7,427 nucleotides of DNA from Clostridiales bacterium UBA1381 (GTDB lineage Bacteria > Bacillota > Clostridia > UBA1381), in NCBI GenBank assembly GCA_002305435.1, contig DBQZ01000126.1, positions 1-7,427 of the forward strand, read 5' to 3'. Below, one piece after another: positions 1 through 6,275 of this stretch; the first letter of the stretch is position 1; the number at the start of each line of letters is the position of its first letter. The notes beneath the pieces are model-generated. The model was not told the DNA's origin. It saw nothing but the letters and a program-made list of their open reading frames with translations, and did not search any database. Position numbers and translations under genes: made by a program.

Positions 1-1
1 C

Positions 2-1498
2 GGAGCCGTTTACATTTCCCAGAGCTCGTATATATATTACTGGGATACGGCAAATTACTGGATAACAGCCCGCAATATTGCCGCAGGCGAAGTGTTTTCA
101 AACTTCTTCGCAGACCTGTACAACTCGATATTAACGATGGATTACAATTATCTGGCGGGACTTTTATCGGCTGTTTTTGCTTATATATTCGGCGGCTCAC
201 GTACGGTTTTTATTTTAAGCATATTGATATGCTATTACGTCCCGTCGGCTTATATAATTTACAGCCTTTGTCGCAAAACGAAATATCCTGCCGTATCAGC
301 CGCTGCCATATTACTGGGATTTCCTGTAATACTGTTTTTGGGAATTTCCGGTTTTGTAGATATAGGCGGGCTTGTTCTGTGTCTTATCTGCTTCCGTCTT
401 TATCGTGGCAAGAAGTATCCGGTGCAGAGGTACTTCTTTATCGGCCTGCTTTTGGCGGTATGTATCCTGTTCAGACGGTGGTATGCCTTTTTTGCGGTAT
501 CATTTTTAGTAGCAATGGCAGCTGATATTTTGGTGATGAGGAAAGATTCACGGCTGTTTTTGTTGAGCCTGTCAAGTGCGGGAATATTCCTGGGAGCATT
601 CTTCATGCCGCTGGTAACGGGAAAGCTGCTTGAGGATTATTCTGCACTGTATGCAGGTTATCAATTTGCCCTGTCGGTGGATTTTAAGCTGTTTGCAAGA
701 TATTTCGGTATTATATTACCAGCAGTGCTGTTAGCGGGAACGGTGGTATACTCTATCCGCCGAGACAGAACCCTTATATTCTGCTGGATACAAATGATAG
801 TATGCTTCCTGCTTTTTGTAGGAACGCAGACGCACGGACAGCAGCATTTGCTTTTGTATATCCCATCGCTTTTGATAATAACAGCCGCCCTTATGGAACA
901 GCTCGGCAAATGGGGAACTACCGCTGCCATCCTGTCCGGCTGTATCATATGTGCAAATACGTTCATAGACAGAGAACAGCCGGAAAGCATCGGCGAAATA
1001 GCACACTATGCCCTGATACCGGACTTTTCGATGCTTCCGAGAACACGTGACGATATACCGGAGCTTTTGGAGGTAAAGGCGTATCTTGATGACTTGTGCC
1101 AAAATGGAGAAACTGTCGGCGTGCTTGCATCTTCGTTCAATCTTAACAAGGATTTGCTTGAAAACATAGAGATGTCTTTTAATATTATAGATGAGCATAC
1201 GGCAGAACTTGTGGAGCTGCCGGCAGTTGACAGCCGTGACAGCGATTTTTCCGCTTTGTACAATGTGGATTACATCCTTGCAGCCTTTCCCGCCCAGACG
1301 CATCTTGCGCCGAAAAATCAGCGGGTAGTAACGGAGGCAGTGAGGAGCTTTGAGGAGAATACGGATATTGCTAAAGTTTATGAAGAAGATGGGGTTGAGT
1401 TTGAGATAGATGGAATGACAGTGAAAATATATAAGAAGCTCCGCCCCAATACCGCAGAAGAAATTGCAGCGTTTGAAAAACGTGTACGTCAGCAGTAA
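2..1498 (+). CDS. Polytopic membrane protein, GT-C/GT39-like glycosyltransferase (5' partial)
   Basis: The frame is open from base 2 to a TAA at 1496-1498, giving 498 visible residues; the true start is off the left edge. Visible residues 10-20 carry an aromatic-rich YYWDTANYW motif. It resembles the first extracytoplasmic loop of GT-C fold, lipid-phosphate-sugar-dependent glycosyltransferases, where an acidic residue (here Asp at bases 44-46) is the candidate catalytic base. About ten hydrophobic segments follow between roughly residues 50 and 322, with FRRWYAFF near 157-164 and a conserved-looking THGQQHLLLY near 277-286. Residues about 325-498 are hydrophilic and form a soluble, probably extracytoplasmic, tail. 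The likely role is transfer of a sugar to a cell-envelope glycan or protein in the membrane; donor and acceptor cannot be read. The gene converges on the GH31 gene and shares its terminator. The family assignment rests on topology and the WD motif only; an unrelated polytopic protein is possible. Confidence 0.6.
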   Translation, partial: GAVYISQSSYIYYWDTANYWITARNIAAGEVFSNFFADLYNSILTMDYNYLAGLLSAVFAYIFGGSRTVFILSILICYYVPSAYIIYSLCRKTKYPAVSAAAILLGFPVILFLGISGFVDIGGLVLCLICFRLYRGKKYPVQRYFFIGLLLAVCILFRRWYAFFAVSFLVAMAADILVMRKDSRLFLLSLSSAGIFLGAFFMPLVTGKLLEDYSALYAGYQFALSVDFKLFARYFGIILPAVLLAGTVVYSIRRDRTLIFCWIQMIVCFLLFVGTQTHGQQHLLLYIPSLLIITAALMEQLGKWGTTAAILSGCIICANTFIDREQPESIGEIAHYALIPDFSMLPRTRDDIPELLEVKAYLDDLCQNGETVGVLASSFNLNKDLLENIEMSFNIIDEHTAELVELPAVDSRDSDFSALYNVDYILAAFPAQTHLAPKNQRVVTEAVRSFEENTDIAKVYEEDGVEFEIDGMTVKIYKKLRPNTAEEIAAFEKRVRQQ

Positions 1499-1501
1499 AA
1501 T

Positions 1502-1543
1502 AAAAATCCGCCTGTATTGAAATACATACAGACGGATTTTTTT
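1502..1543. terminator. Bidirectional intrinsic terminator between convergent genes
   Basis: A 16-base left arm (1502-1517, AAAAATCCGCCTGTAT) pairs with 1526-1541 (ATACAGACGGATTTTT) around an 8-base loop. The single mismatch is C-A when read on the plus strand but becomes a G-U wobble on the minus strand. An A-run on the left and a T-run on the right allow termination in both directions. It lies 3 bases after the stop of the glycosyltransferase-like gene and 4 bases before the end of the opposing GH31 gene, so it serves both. The hairpin and its runs are read directly; activity is inferred. Confidence 0.88.
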
Positions 1544-1547
1544 ATTA

Positions 1548-3512
1548 TTAAAATGATTTCAGCACTTCTGTGCCGTCTCTTACAAAAGCAATAAATTCAT
1601 CTATTTCAGCATGGCAGCTGATATATCCCTTGCCGTAAGCCTTCATATCGCCGACACGTATCCAGCGTCCCTCAGGAAGATAGACGCTGCGCTCTGTCTG
1701 CCCCTGGTTAAGTATGGGCGCAAAGATAATATCCCCGCCGAACATATACTGATCATCCAATTTGTAACATTCCTCATCCTCCGGAAATTCAAAGAACATC
1801 GGGCGCATAAGCGGCACGCCTTTTTCGGAGGCAGCCTGCATATTATCCATGATGTACGGACGAAGCCTTTGGCGCAGTTCAATAAGTGATTTCAATATCA
1901 GATAGTTTCGCTCCCCGAAACTCCAGATCTCATTATCGCCGCCGCTGCGTTCCTTTACGCCCGGATGGCGATCTTTTTGTGTTGCCGGACGGAGGCGTGA
2001 ACCGTGAAGCCGCATTACCGGCGAGAATACGCCGAATTGGAACCAGCGCACAATGAGTTCACGGAAATAATCGCTTTCAATATCACCGCCGTGGAAACCG
2101 CCGATATCGCTGTTCCACCACGGTATTCCGCACATAGCCATAGACAGCCCTGAAACTACGCTTTGGCGCAATGATTCAAACGTTGACGGTATATCACCGC
2201 TCCATGCAAGAGCGCCGAATTTCTGACTTCCCGGATAAGCAGAACGGATAAGCAGGGCTATGTCCTCCTCACCCTCGGACGTTAACGCTTCATAGAAGAG
2301 TTTTGCGTAATAGTACGGATACAAAAGCGCAGTCTGCGCTCCGTTGCCCATGTAGAACCTGAAGTTGTCGAATTGCTGAGGGAAGACGTCAGGTTCCGCC
2401 TGGTCGAGCCAAAAATTCCTTATACCGTATGAGTAATACGTTCTCTTTATCTGCTCCCAGACGTACTTGCGAGTGCGTGGATTTGAAGGATCTATATAAG
2501 TTTGCAGACCGTAAAAATCAAATATTCCGTATTGGCCGTTTTCTGTACGTACGAGCATATTTTCCTCGTTCATGTGGGAGTAATTCCGGCTGGCGGGATT
2601 TATTGTCGGCCAGAATGATACTATGGGTTCAATTCCCATTTCTTTAAGTTCGCTGCACATTTCTTTTGGAGAGGGCCATAATGTCGGCTCAAATTCCCAA
2701 TTTCCTTGTTCCGTCCAATGGAAGTAATCTATAACTATTGCGCTTATGGGGATGTTGCGGTTTTTATATTCACGTGCAACAGATAGAAGATCCTCCTGAC
2801 TTTCATACCGCAGTTTAGACTGCCAGAAGCCCGATGCCCAATATGGGAAGTGCGGTGCAAATCCGGTTAATTCGCAGTAACGATAGATAACCTCTGCCGG
2901 AGTATCGCCGCCTATTACGATATAATCCATCTGATATGCGCTGTCTGATTGCCATAGCGTGCGGTTGTTGGAAAACTCACATCTTCCGGTACCCGGGGAA
3001 TTCCAGAGGAAACCGTAACCAAGGGAGGAGTAGATAAAGGGTATGGCGGTTTTTGTGTTATAATGTACAAGGTCGTAAGCGCAGCCTTTGCGGGCAAAAT
3101 GATCCTGCTGCTCCTGCCCCAAACCGTAGAAATGTTCATTCTCACGTGATTCAAAGGTAGCTCTTATACAGTAATGATTCCCCTCAGTGTGACGGTGCCT
3201 GCTCTGGACATCGCCTTCCTTTTTTGTGTTCAGTATTTCGACCCTGTGCTTACGGAAAACGAGGCGGTAATCGTTCCAAATCTTTGTTATCTCAACAGAT
3301 AAATCCCCCGTTTTAAGCTCAGCTCTCTCGCTGTCACCGGTAACCGTGCAATTAGATTCTTTAGGGGGAAGTACTGTCCACCGCTCATCAGAGAGTGTAG
3401 TATTTCTTGATGCACGTACACGGATGCGATTTTCACCGTATGGCTCTATCTTTAAGATTTCATCACGCATAGTAAAACCTATGCTGTTTTCAGTTATAAT
3501 TATTCGTCCCAT
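1548..3512 (-). CDS. Glycoside hydrolase family 31 (alpha-xylosidase/alpha-glucosidase type)
   Basis: This 654-residue enzyme should hydrolyse non-reducing-end alpha-linked xylose or glucose with retention of configuration. Numbering is from the ATG at 3512. Residues 1 to about 220 are the N-terminal beta-sandwich region, including FYGLGQ at 128-133. The TIM barrel starts near GFWQSKLRY (228-236). The expected nucleophile is Asp370 in WLDQAEPD and the general acid/base is Asp440 in WSGD followed by IPSTF. The substrate-site MRLHG motif is at 500-504, and a C-terminal beta domain follows from about residue 560. Length and domain order are normal for GH31. No signal peptide is visible, so it is probably cytoplasmic and acts on imported oligosaccharides. 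The WLDxxEP form of the nucleophile motif resembles, from memory, bacterial alpha-xylosidase-like GH31 proteins rather than classical maltase-type ones; exact substrate is unproven. An AraC regulator is transcribed divergently. I chose ATG 3512 over an in-frame GTG at 3521 because that GTG lies in the Shine-Dalgarno sequence. Confidence 0.93.
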   Translation of the reverse strand: MGRIIITENSIGFTMRDEILKIEPYGENRIRVRASRNTTLSDERWTVLPPKESNCTVTGDSERAELKTGDLSVEITKIWNDYRLVFRKHRVEILNTKKEGDVQSRHRHTEGNHYCIRATFESRENEHFYGLGQEQQDHFARKGCAYDLVHYNTKTAIPFIYSSLGYGFLWNSPGTGRCEFSNNRTLWQSDSAYQMDYIVIGGDTPAEVIYRYCELTGFAPHFPYWASGFWQSKLRYESQEDLLSVAREYKNRNIPISAIVIDYFHWTEQGNWEFEPTLWPSPKEMCSELKEMGIEPIVSFWPTINPASRNYSHMNEENMLVRTENGQYGIFDFYGLQTYIDPSNPRTRKYVWEQIKRTYYSYGIRNFWLDQAEPDVFPQQFDNFRFYMGNGAQTALLYPYYYAKLFYEALTSEGEEDIALLIRSAYPGSQKFGALAWSGDIPSTFESLRQSVVSGLSMAMCGIPWWNSDIGGFHGGDIESDYFRELIVRWFQFGVFSPVMRLHGSRLRPATQKDRHPGVKERSGGDNEIWSFGERNYLILKSLIELRQRLRPYIMDNMQAASEKGVPLMRPMFFEFPEDEECYKLDDQYMFGGDIIFAPILNQGQTERSVYLPEGRWIRVGDMKAYGKGYISCHAEIDEFIAFVRDGTEVLKSF

Positions 3513-3518
3513 AAATTT

Positions 3519-3525
3519 CACCTCT
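3519..3525 (-). promoter_or_regulatory. Ribosome binding site of the GH31 gene, deciding its start
   Basis: On the minus strand the sequence reads AGAGGTG followed by AAATTT and ATG. The AGAGG core is 8 bases before the ATG at 3512, an ideal distance. The in-frame GTG at 3521-3519 overlaps this core and has no Shine-Dalgarno sequence of its own, so the protein should begin MGRIII rather than three residues earlier. Confidence 0.8.
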
Positions 3526-3564
3526 AAGCATCTTGATTTTAGCTGTATTTTCTATTATAATATT

Positions 3565-3573
3565 ATTATAGCA
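3565..3573 (-). promoter_or_regulatory. Probable extended -10 promoter element for the GH31 gene
   Basis: Read on the minus strand the bases are TGCTATAAT: a consensus TATAAT with the TG dinucleotide of an extended -10 element one base upstream. No convincing -35 hexamer lies 16-18 bases further upstream, which fits either an extended -10 promoter or one that needs an activator such as the adjacent AraC protein. Transcription would start near 3558, leaving a leader of about 45 bases. The neighbouring TATAAT-like hexamer, about 10 bases closer to the gene, is an alternative. Confidence 0.45.
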
Positions 3574-3641
3574 CAGTATATTAAGAAAATCTTGCATAAT
3601 ATAGCCTAAAAATAACACTATATCGGAAAGTTGTGATTACA

Positions 3642-4472
3642 ATGAACATATCGGATTTAAAAGAGAAAACGATCCATGGAACGGCTGCATTTCCGGTGGC
3701 TGTATACAGCTCACGTTGGTTTATTCCGCATCATTGGCATAAAGAGGATGAGTTTATATATATGGTAGACGGTTCAGCGGAATATAACATAAACGGAAAA
3801 CGGATATTGTTAAAACCCGGCGACTGCGCTTTTTGCAGCGGTCATTCCATTCATTCGATGATTTTGAACGAGGGGCAGAAGATATATTTCCGTTCGCTTT
3901 TATGCGACAGAAGCTATTTGTTCCCATCAGATGATATATGCGGGCAATACTTTTCCGGAAGGAACAACATACGAAACTTCTATACTCCGTCCGTTCCGGC
4001 AGAAAAAGAGGTGATAGCTGCTGTCAACAACGTATGCCGCCTGTTTGAGAAGCAGCTTCCGGGATACGAGCTCAAGGTGAAATCGGAGCTTATGAGGTTG
4101 TACTCACTTATTGCCGAGAATAAGCTCTACGAGGATGAAACGACATCATTCGTTCCTGAAAAAAGCATCCTTTGGGCACTTGAATATATACATACGAATT
4201 TTACAGAAAAAATTTACATAGATGAAATAGCTGCCTTGATAGGCTACAGCAAATCATACTTTGAAAAACTGTTTAAAGCGTATACCGGAAAAACTCCGTC
4301 CGAATATATCGTTATGTATCGGCTTAATATGGCAGAAAAAATGCTTTGCGATACGGAGCAAAGCGTACTTGATATTGCCGAAAACTGCGGGTTTTCCAAT
4401 ATCAGTTATTTTATACGTGCATTTAAAAAGGTTTATTTTAAGACGCCGCACCAGTACCGAAAAAAGCAGTAG
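3642..4472 (+). CDS. AraC-family transcriptional regulator with N-terminal cupin domain
   Basis: A 276-residue DNA-binding regulator, normal in length for the family. The N-terminal cupin-like sensor domain (about 25-90) has HHWHKEDE at 30-37 with an HxHx3E arrangement, then LKPGD at 57-61 and His68/His71, the usual layout of a small-ligand pocket. The C-terminal domain carries the two AraC helix-turn-helix units: IDEIAALIGYSKSYFEKLF (about 193-211) and VLDIAENCGFSNISYFIRAF (about 242-261), followed by the typical ending TPHQYR. Members of this architecture commonly respond to sugars and control nearby glycoside hydrolase genes. The divergent GH31 gene 130 bp away is therefore the obvious target; this is inference. 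I prefer ATG 3642 because GGAAAG at 3625-3630 lies 11 bases upstream. The in-frame GTG at 3633 would leave only 2 bases after that sequence and add three residues. Neither spacing is ideal, so the start is less certain than the function. Confidence 0.93.
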   Translation: MNISDLKEKTIHGTAAFPVAVYSSRWFIPHHWHKEDEFIYMVDGSAEYNINGKRILLKPGDCAFCSGHSIHSMILNEGQKIYFRSLLCDRSYLFPSDDICGQYFSGRNNIRNFYTPSVPAEKEVIAAVNNVCRLFEKQLPGYELKVKSELMRLYSLIAENKLYEDETTSFVPEKSILWALEYIHTNFTEKIYIDEIAALIGYSKSYFEKLFKAYTGKTPSEYIVMYRLNMAEKMLCDTEQSVLDIAENCGFSNISYFIRAFKKVYFKTPHQYRKKQ

Positions 4473-4480
4473 GGAGGGGG

Positions 4481-4717
4481 TTATGCTGGAACAGGTTTGG
4501 GTGGACACATTCTTTGTTCTTTCATAATACGACGGACTACTTTTTTGAAATGGTGATTGTTAACTTTTTTCAGCTCATAGTGAATTCGTCTATATCCATA
4601 ACAGCTTCGATTATTATGAAAGATTGTTTTTATCTGTTTGCGAATAACTTCGTATTTATCCTTTTGATTCATTACGGTTCCTTTATTATTTTTATAGAAT
4701 ATTTTACAATATCCCAT
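4481..4717 (-). pseudogene. IS3-family transposase OrfB fragment (HTH region only)
   Basis: Only about 60 residues are recognisable. The stretch NRSCYGYRRIHYELKK followed by KKVVRRIMKE matches the helix-turn-helix segment that precedes the DDE integrase core in OrfB transposases of the IS3/IS150 group. The reading frame ends after MKEQRM with an unrelated proline-rich tail (CPPKPVPA). The whole catalytic DDE domain of about 200 residues, OrfA and any terminal inverted repeats are missing, so it cannot transpose. The homologous part starts near residue 16 (ATG 4672), and the preceding 15 residues look unrelated. It lies antisense to the regulator gene, starting 8 bases after that gene's stop. 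Most likely it is a decayed insertion. A small expressed 63-residue protein is less likely but not excluded, because the internal ATG has a good ribosome binding site. Confidence 0.75.
4679..4684 (-). promoter_or_regulatory. Shine-Dalgarno-like AAAGGA before the transposase fragment
   Basis: The minus strand reads AAAGGA, six bases, then ATG at 4672, which begins MNQKDKY. This is a good match in sequence and spacing and would allow a 63-residue product (4481-4672). It may be inherited from the original element or arise by chance in purine-rich sequence. Confidence 0.35.
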
Positions 4718-4750
4718 TCTATGCGAATATTAAGTTCTTTTTTAAATATA

Positions 4751-4783
4751 AAAAATCCCTCTGTATTTTCAGAAGGGATTTTT
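4751..4783. terminator. Bidirectional intrinsic terminator between AraC/IS remnant and MATE gene
   Basis: The left arm AAAAATCCCTCTG (4751-4763) pairs with CAGAAGGGATTTTT (4770-4783) around a six-base loop, TATTTT. One unpaired A sits in the right arm. An A-run and a T-run flank the stem, so it can act in both directions. On the minus strand it would end transcripts leaving the MATE gene about 95 bases after its stop; on the plus strand it would end read-through from the regulator gene. Confidence 0.85.
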
Positions 4784-4877
4784 ATGTCAATCAAAAAATA
4801 GAAACAATATAGTGTGTAATTTTTCTATATAAATTAAGTTTCTGCGGCGCCACGAGGCTTAATAAGATAAATACAGC
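4784..4877. other. Gene-free A+T-rich spacer after the MATE gene
   Basis: No coding signal is visible. A short inverted repeat, AGAAAC at 4800-4805 and GTTTCT at 4838-4843, encloses a weaker TATAG/CTATA pair. It could form a loose hairpin in the 3' untranslated end of the MATE message. There is no T-run after it, so it is not a standard terminator. Nothing else is recognisable. Confidence 0.4.
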
Positions 4878-6242
4878 TCAAGCAGCATCGCTTGTTTTAA
4901 TCTCTTTATTATATCCCCGCAGCCAGTTGCCTTTCCATGCAAACAGGACTGCGCACAAAAGCGCTGTTATCCACGATATTGAATAACCGAAAAGCACCAT
5001 TTGCAGGTCGTGCGTAAGCTGAGCCAAGATGTTTACCCATATCATTCGTACAATACACATATTTCCCACCATTATTACTGTCGGGGCTATCGCACAGCCT
5101 GAGCCGCGGAACATATTTGTCAGTACGTGCACAATGGATAAGCTCCAATAAAATGGGATGAGCGTCTTTAACATCAGTACGCCGCAGCGGATACTCTCCG
5201 CATCAGAGGTAAATATACCGATCAGCTTGTCGCCGAACAAGAACAGCAGAACGGATACCGGCAGAGTATATGCCAAACTTATTATCATTCCCATAGCTCC
5301 GCCCTTTTTTACACGTTCGTACTTCTTTGCGCCGTAATTCTGCCCGGCGAACGTCATAACCGCCATACCGAACGACATTACCGGCAATATGACAAATCCG
5401 TCTATCTTCATATAAGAACTGCATCCAGCCATTGCCGCAGCGCCGAAAACATTTATGTTTGCCTGTACAATTACATTGGAAAGCGATATTATAGAGGACT
5501 GAATTCCGCTCGGTATACCCATGTGCAAAATGTTTTTCACCATGCGCTTGCTTATCGTCATTTCACGAGGGGAAAATTTGTAAACATCCTTCGTTTTCAT
5601 AAGCTGGATTACAACCAGAATTGCTGATACCAGCTGTGCTGTTATAGTGGCGATACCGACTCCTGCAACACCCCAGTGGAATACTACTACAAACACTACG
5701 TCCAATACGATGTTTACAACTGACGCAACGCCTAAATAATAAAGCGGTCTTTTTGAGTCGCCTATCCCCCTTAATATGCCGGCTCCCATATTATACGCTA
5801 AATTAAACAGTGCACCTAAAAAATATATCCGCAGATAAAGCACAGAGTTAGGCATTACTTCCTCAGGAGTCTGCATTGCCTTAAGCAAGAGCGGCGTTAC
5901 AGCCACACCGATTATTATAAGCGCCACGCCGCCGATAAGCGTCAGCGCTGCTGCTGTATGTACGGCTACATGAAGCCGTTTGTTCTGCTTTGCTCCGTAT
6001 AGCTGAGCAATAACAACACCTGAGCCTGTAGCTATACCCATAAAAAATCCTATTATGAGATTTATCAGTGAATTGCTGGAGCCGACGGCAGCCAAGGCTT
6101 CATTGCCGATGAAATTTCCCACAACTATTGAATCTACGGTATTATAAAGCTGCTGGAACAAATTCCCCAAAAGCAGGGGCATGGAGAAGAAAAACAGCTG
6201 CTTTAAAATATTCCCCTCTGTCATAAGTTTGTTTTTCTCCAT
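4878..6242 (-). CDS. MATE-family multidrug/toxin exporter
   Basis: A 454-residue integral membrane protein of the multidrug and toxic compound extrusion family, which exports cationic compounds in exchange for Na+ or H+. The length and the twelve-helix two-lobe plan are typical. The N-terminal lobe has LLLGNLFQQLYNTVDSIVVG (23-42), with Asp37 in the first helix where the family usually keeps an ion-coupling acid. AQLYGAK (79-85) and ILRGIGDSKRPLYYL (156-170) follow. The second lobe repeats the pattern with MGIPSGIQSS (241-250), GQNYGAKKYERVKKG (300-314) and MFRGSGCAIAPT (377-388). The substrate cannot be predicted. The ATG at 6242 is preceded by a purine-rich stretch, but its best match (GAGGAAGG) is 14 bases away, which is long. 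The alternative ATG at 6224 (MTEGN) is no better, so I keep the longer form. It lies 33 bp downstream of polC on the same strand with no terminator between them, suggesting co-transcription. Confidence 0.95.
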   Translation of the reverse strand: MEKNKLMTEGNILKQLFFFSMPLLLGNLFQQLYNTVDSIVVGNFIGNEALAAVGSSNSLINLIIGFFMGIATGSGVVIAQLYGAKQNKRLHVAVHTAAALTLIGGVALIIIGVAVTPLLLKAMQTPEEVMPNSVLYLRIYFLGALFNLAYNMGAGILRGIGDSKRPLYYLGVASVVNIVLDVVFVVVFHWGVAGVGIATITAQLVSAILVVIQLMKTKDVYKFSPREMTISKRMVKNILHMGIPSGIQSSIISLSNVIVQANINVFGAAAMAGCSSYMKIDGFVILPVMSFGMAVMTFAGQNYGAKKYERVKKGGAMGMIISLAYTLPVSVLLFLFGDKLIGIFTSDAESIRCGVLMLKTLIPFYWSLSIVHVLTNMFRGSGCAIAPTVIMVGNMCIVRMIWVNILAQLTHDLQMVLFGYSISWITALLCAVLFAWKGNWLRGYNKEIKTSDAA

Positions 6243-6275
6243 TTTCTCTTTCGCTTCCTTCCTCTTGTATAAAAA

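Larger units (their letters stand above)
3513..3641. promoter_or_regulatory. Divergent promoter/operator region between GH31 and AraC genes
   Basis: This 129-bp A+T-rich region separates the two divergent start codons and must hold both promoters, and probably the AraC-type operator. The stretch 3553-3570 is almost pure A/T and nearly self-complementary, with two overlapping TATAAT-like hexamers on the minus strand. For the regulator, CATAAT at 3595-3600 is a possible -10 element, but no good -35 lies at the right distance. I see no clear pair of direct repeats of the length usual for AraC-family operators. Confidence 0.6.

Noticed and set aside
92..94. GTG at 92 as the start of the membrane protein
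   Set aside because: The frame is open upstream to the window edge and includes the family-typical YYWDTANYW motif, so the gene starts off the left edge.
731..1303. 190-residue minus-strand frame inside the glycosyltransferase-like gene
   Set aside because: It lies wholly opposite a well-supported membrane protein, has no recognisable motif and no convincing ribosome binding site; it is a shadow frame.
3530..3594. Direct repeat ATCTTG at 3530-3535 and 3589-3594 as an AraC operator
   Set aside because: Six bases repeated at 59-bp distance in A/T-rich DNA is expected by chance, and the flanks do not match.
3346..3609. 87-residue plus-strand frame crossing the GH31 start and divergent promoter
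   Set aside because: It overlaps the GH31 N-terminus on the opposite strand, has no motif and would span the promoter region.
4514..4801. 95-residue plus-strand frame downstream of the AraC gene
   Set aside because: It is the antisense of the transposase fragment and runs through the terminator hairpin; its hydrophobicity comes from A/T-rich sequence.
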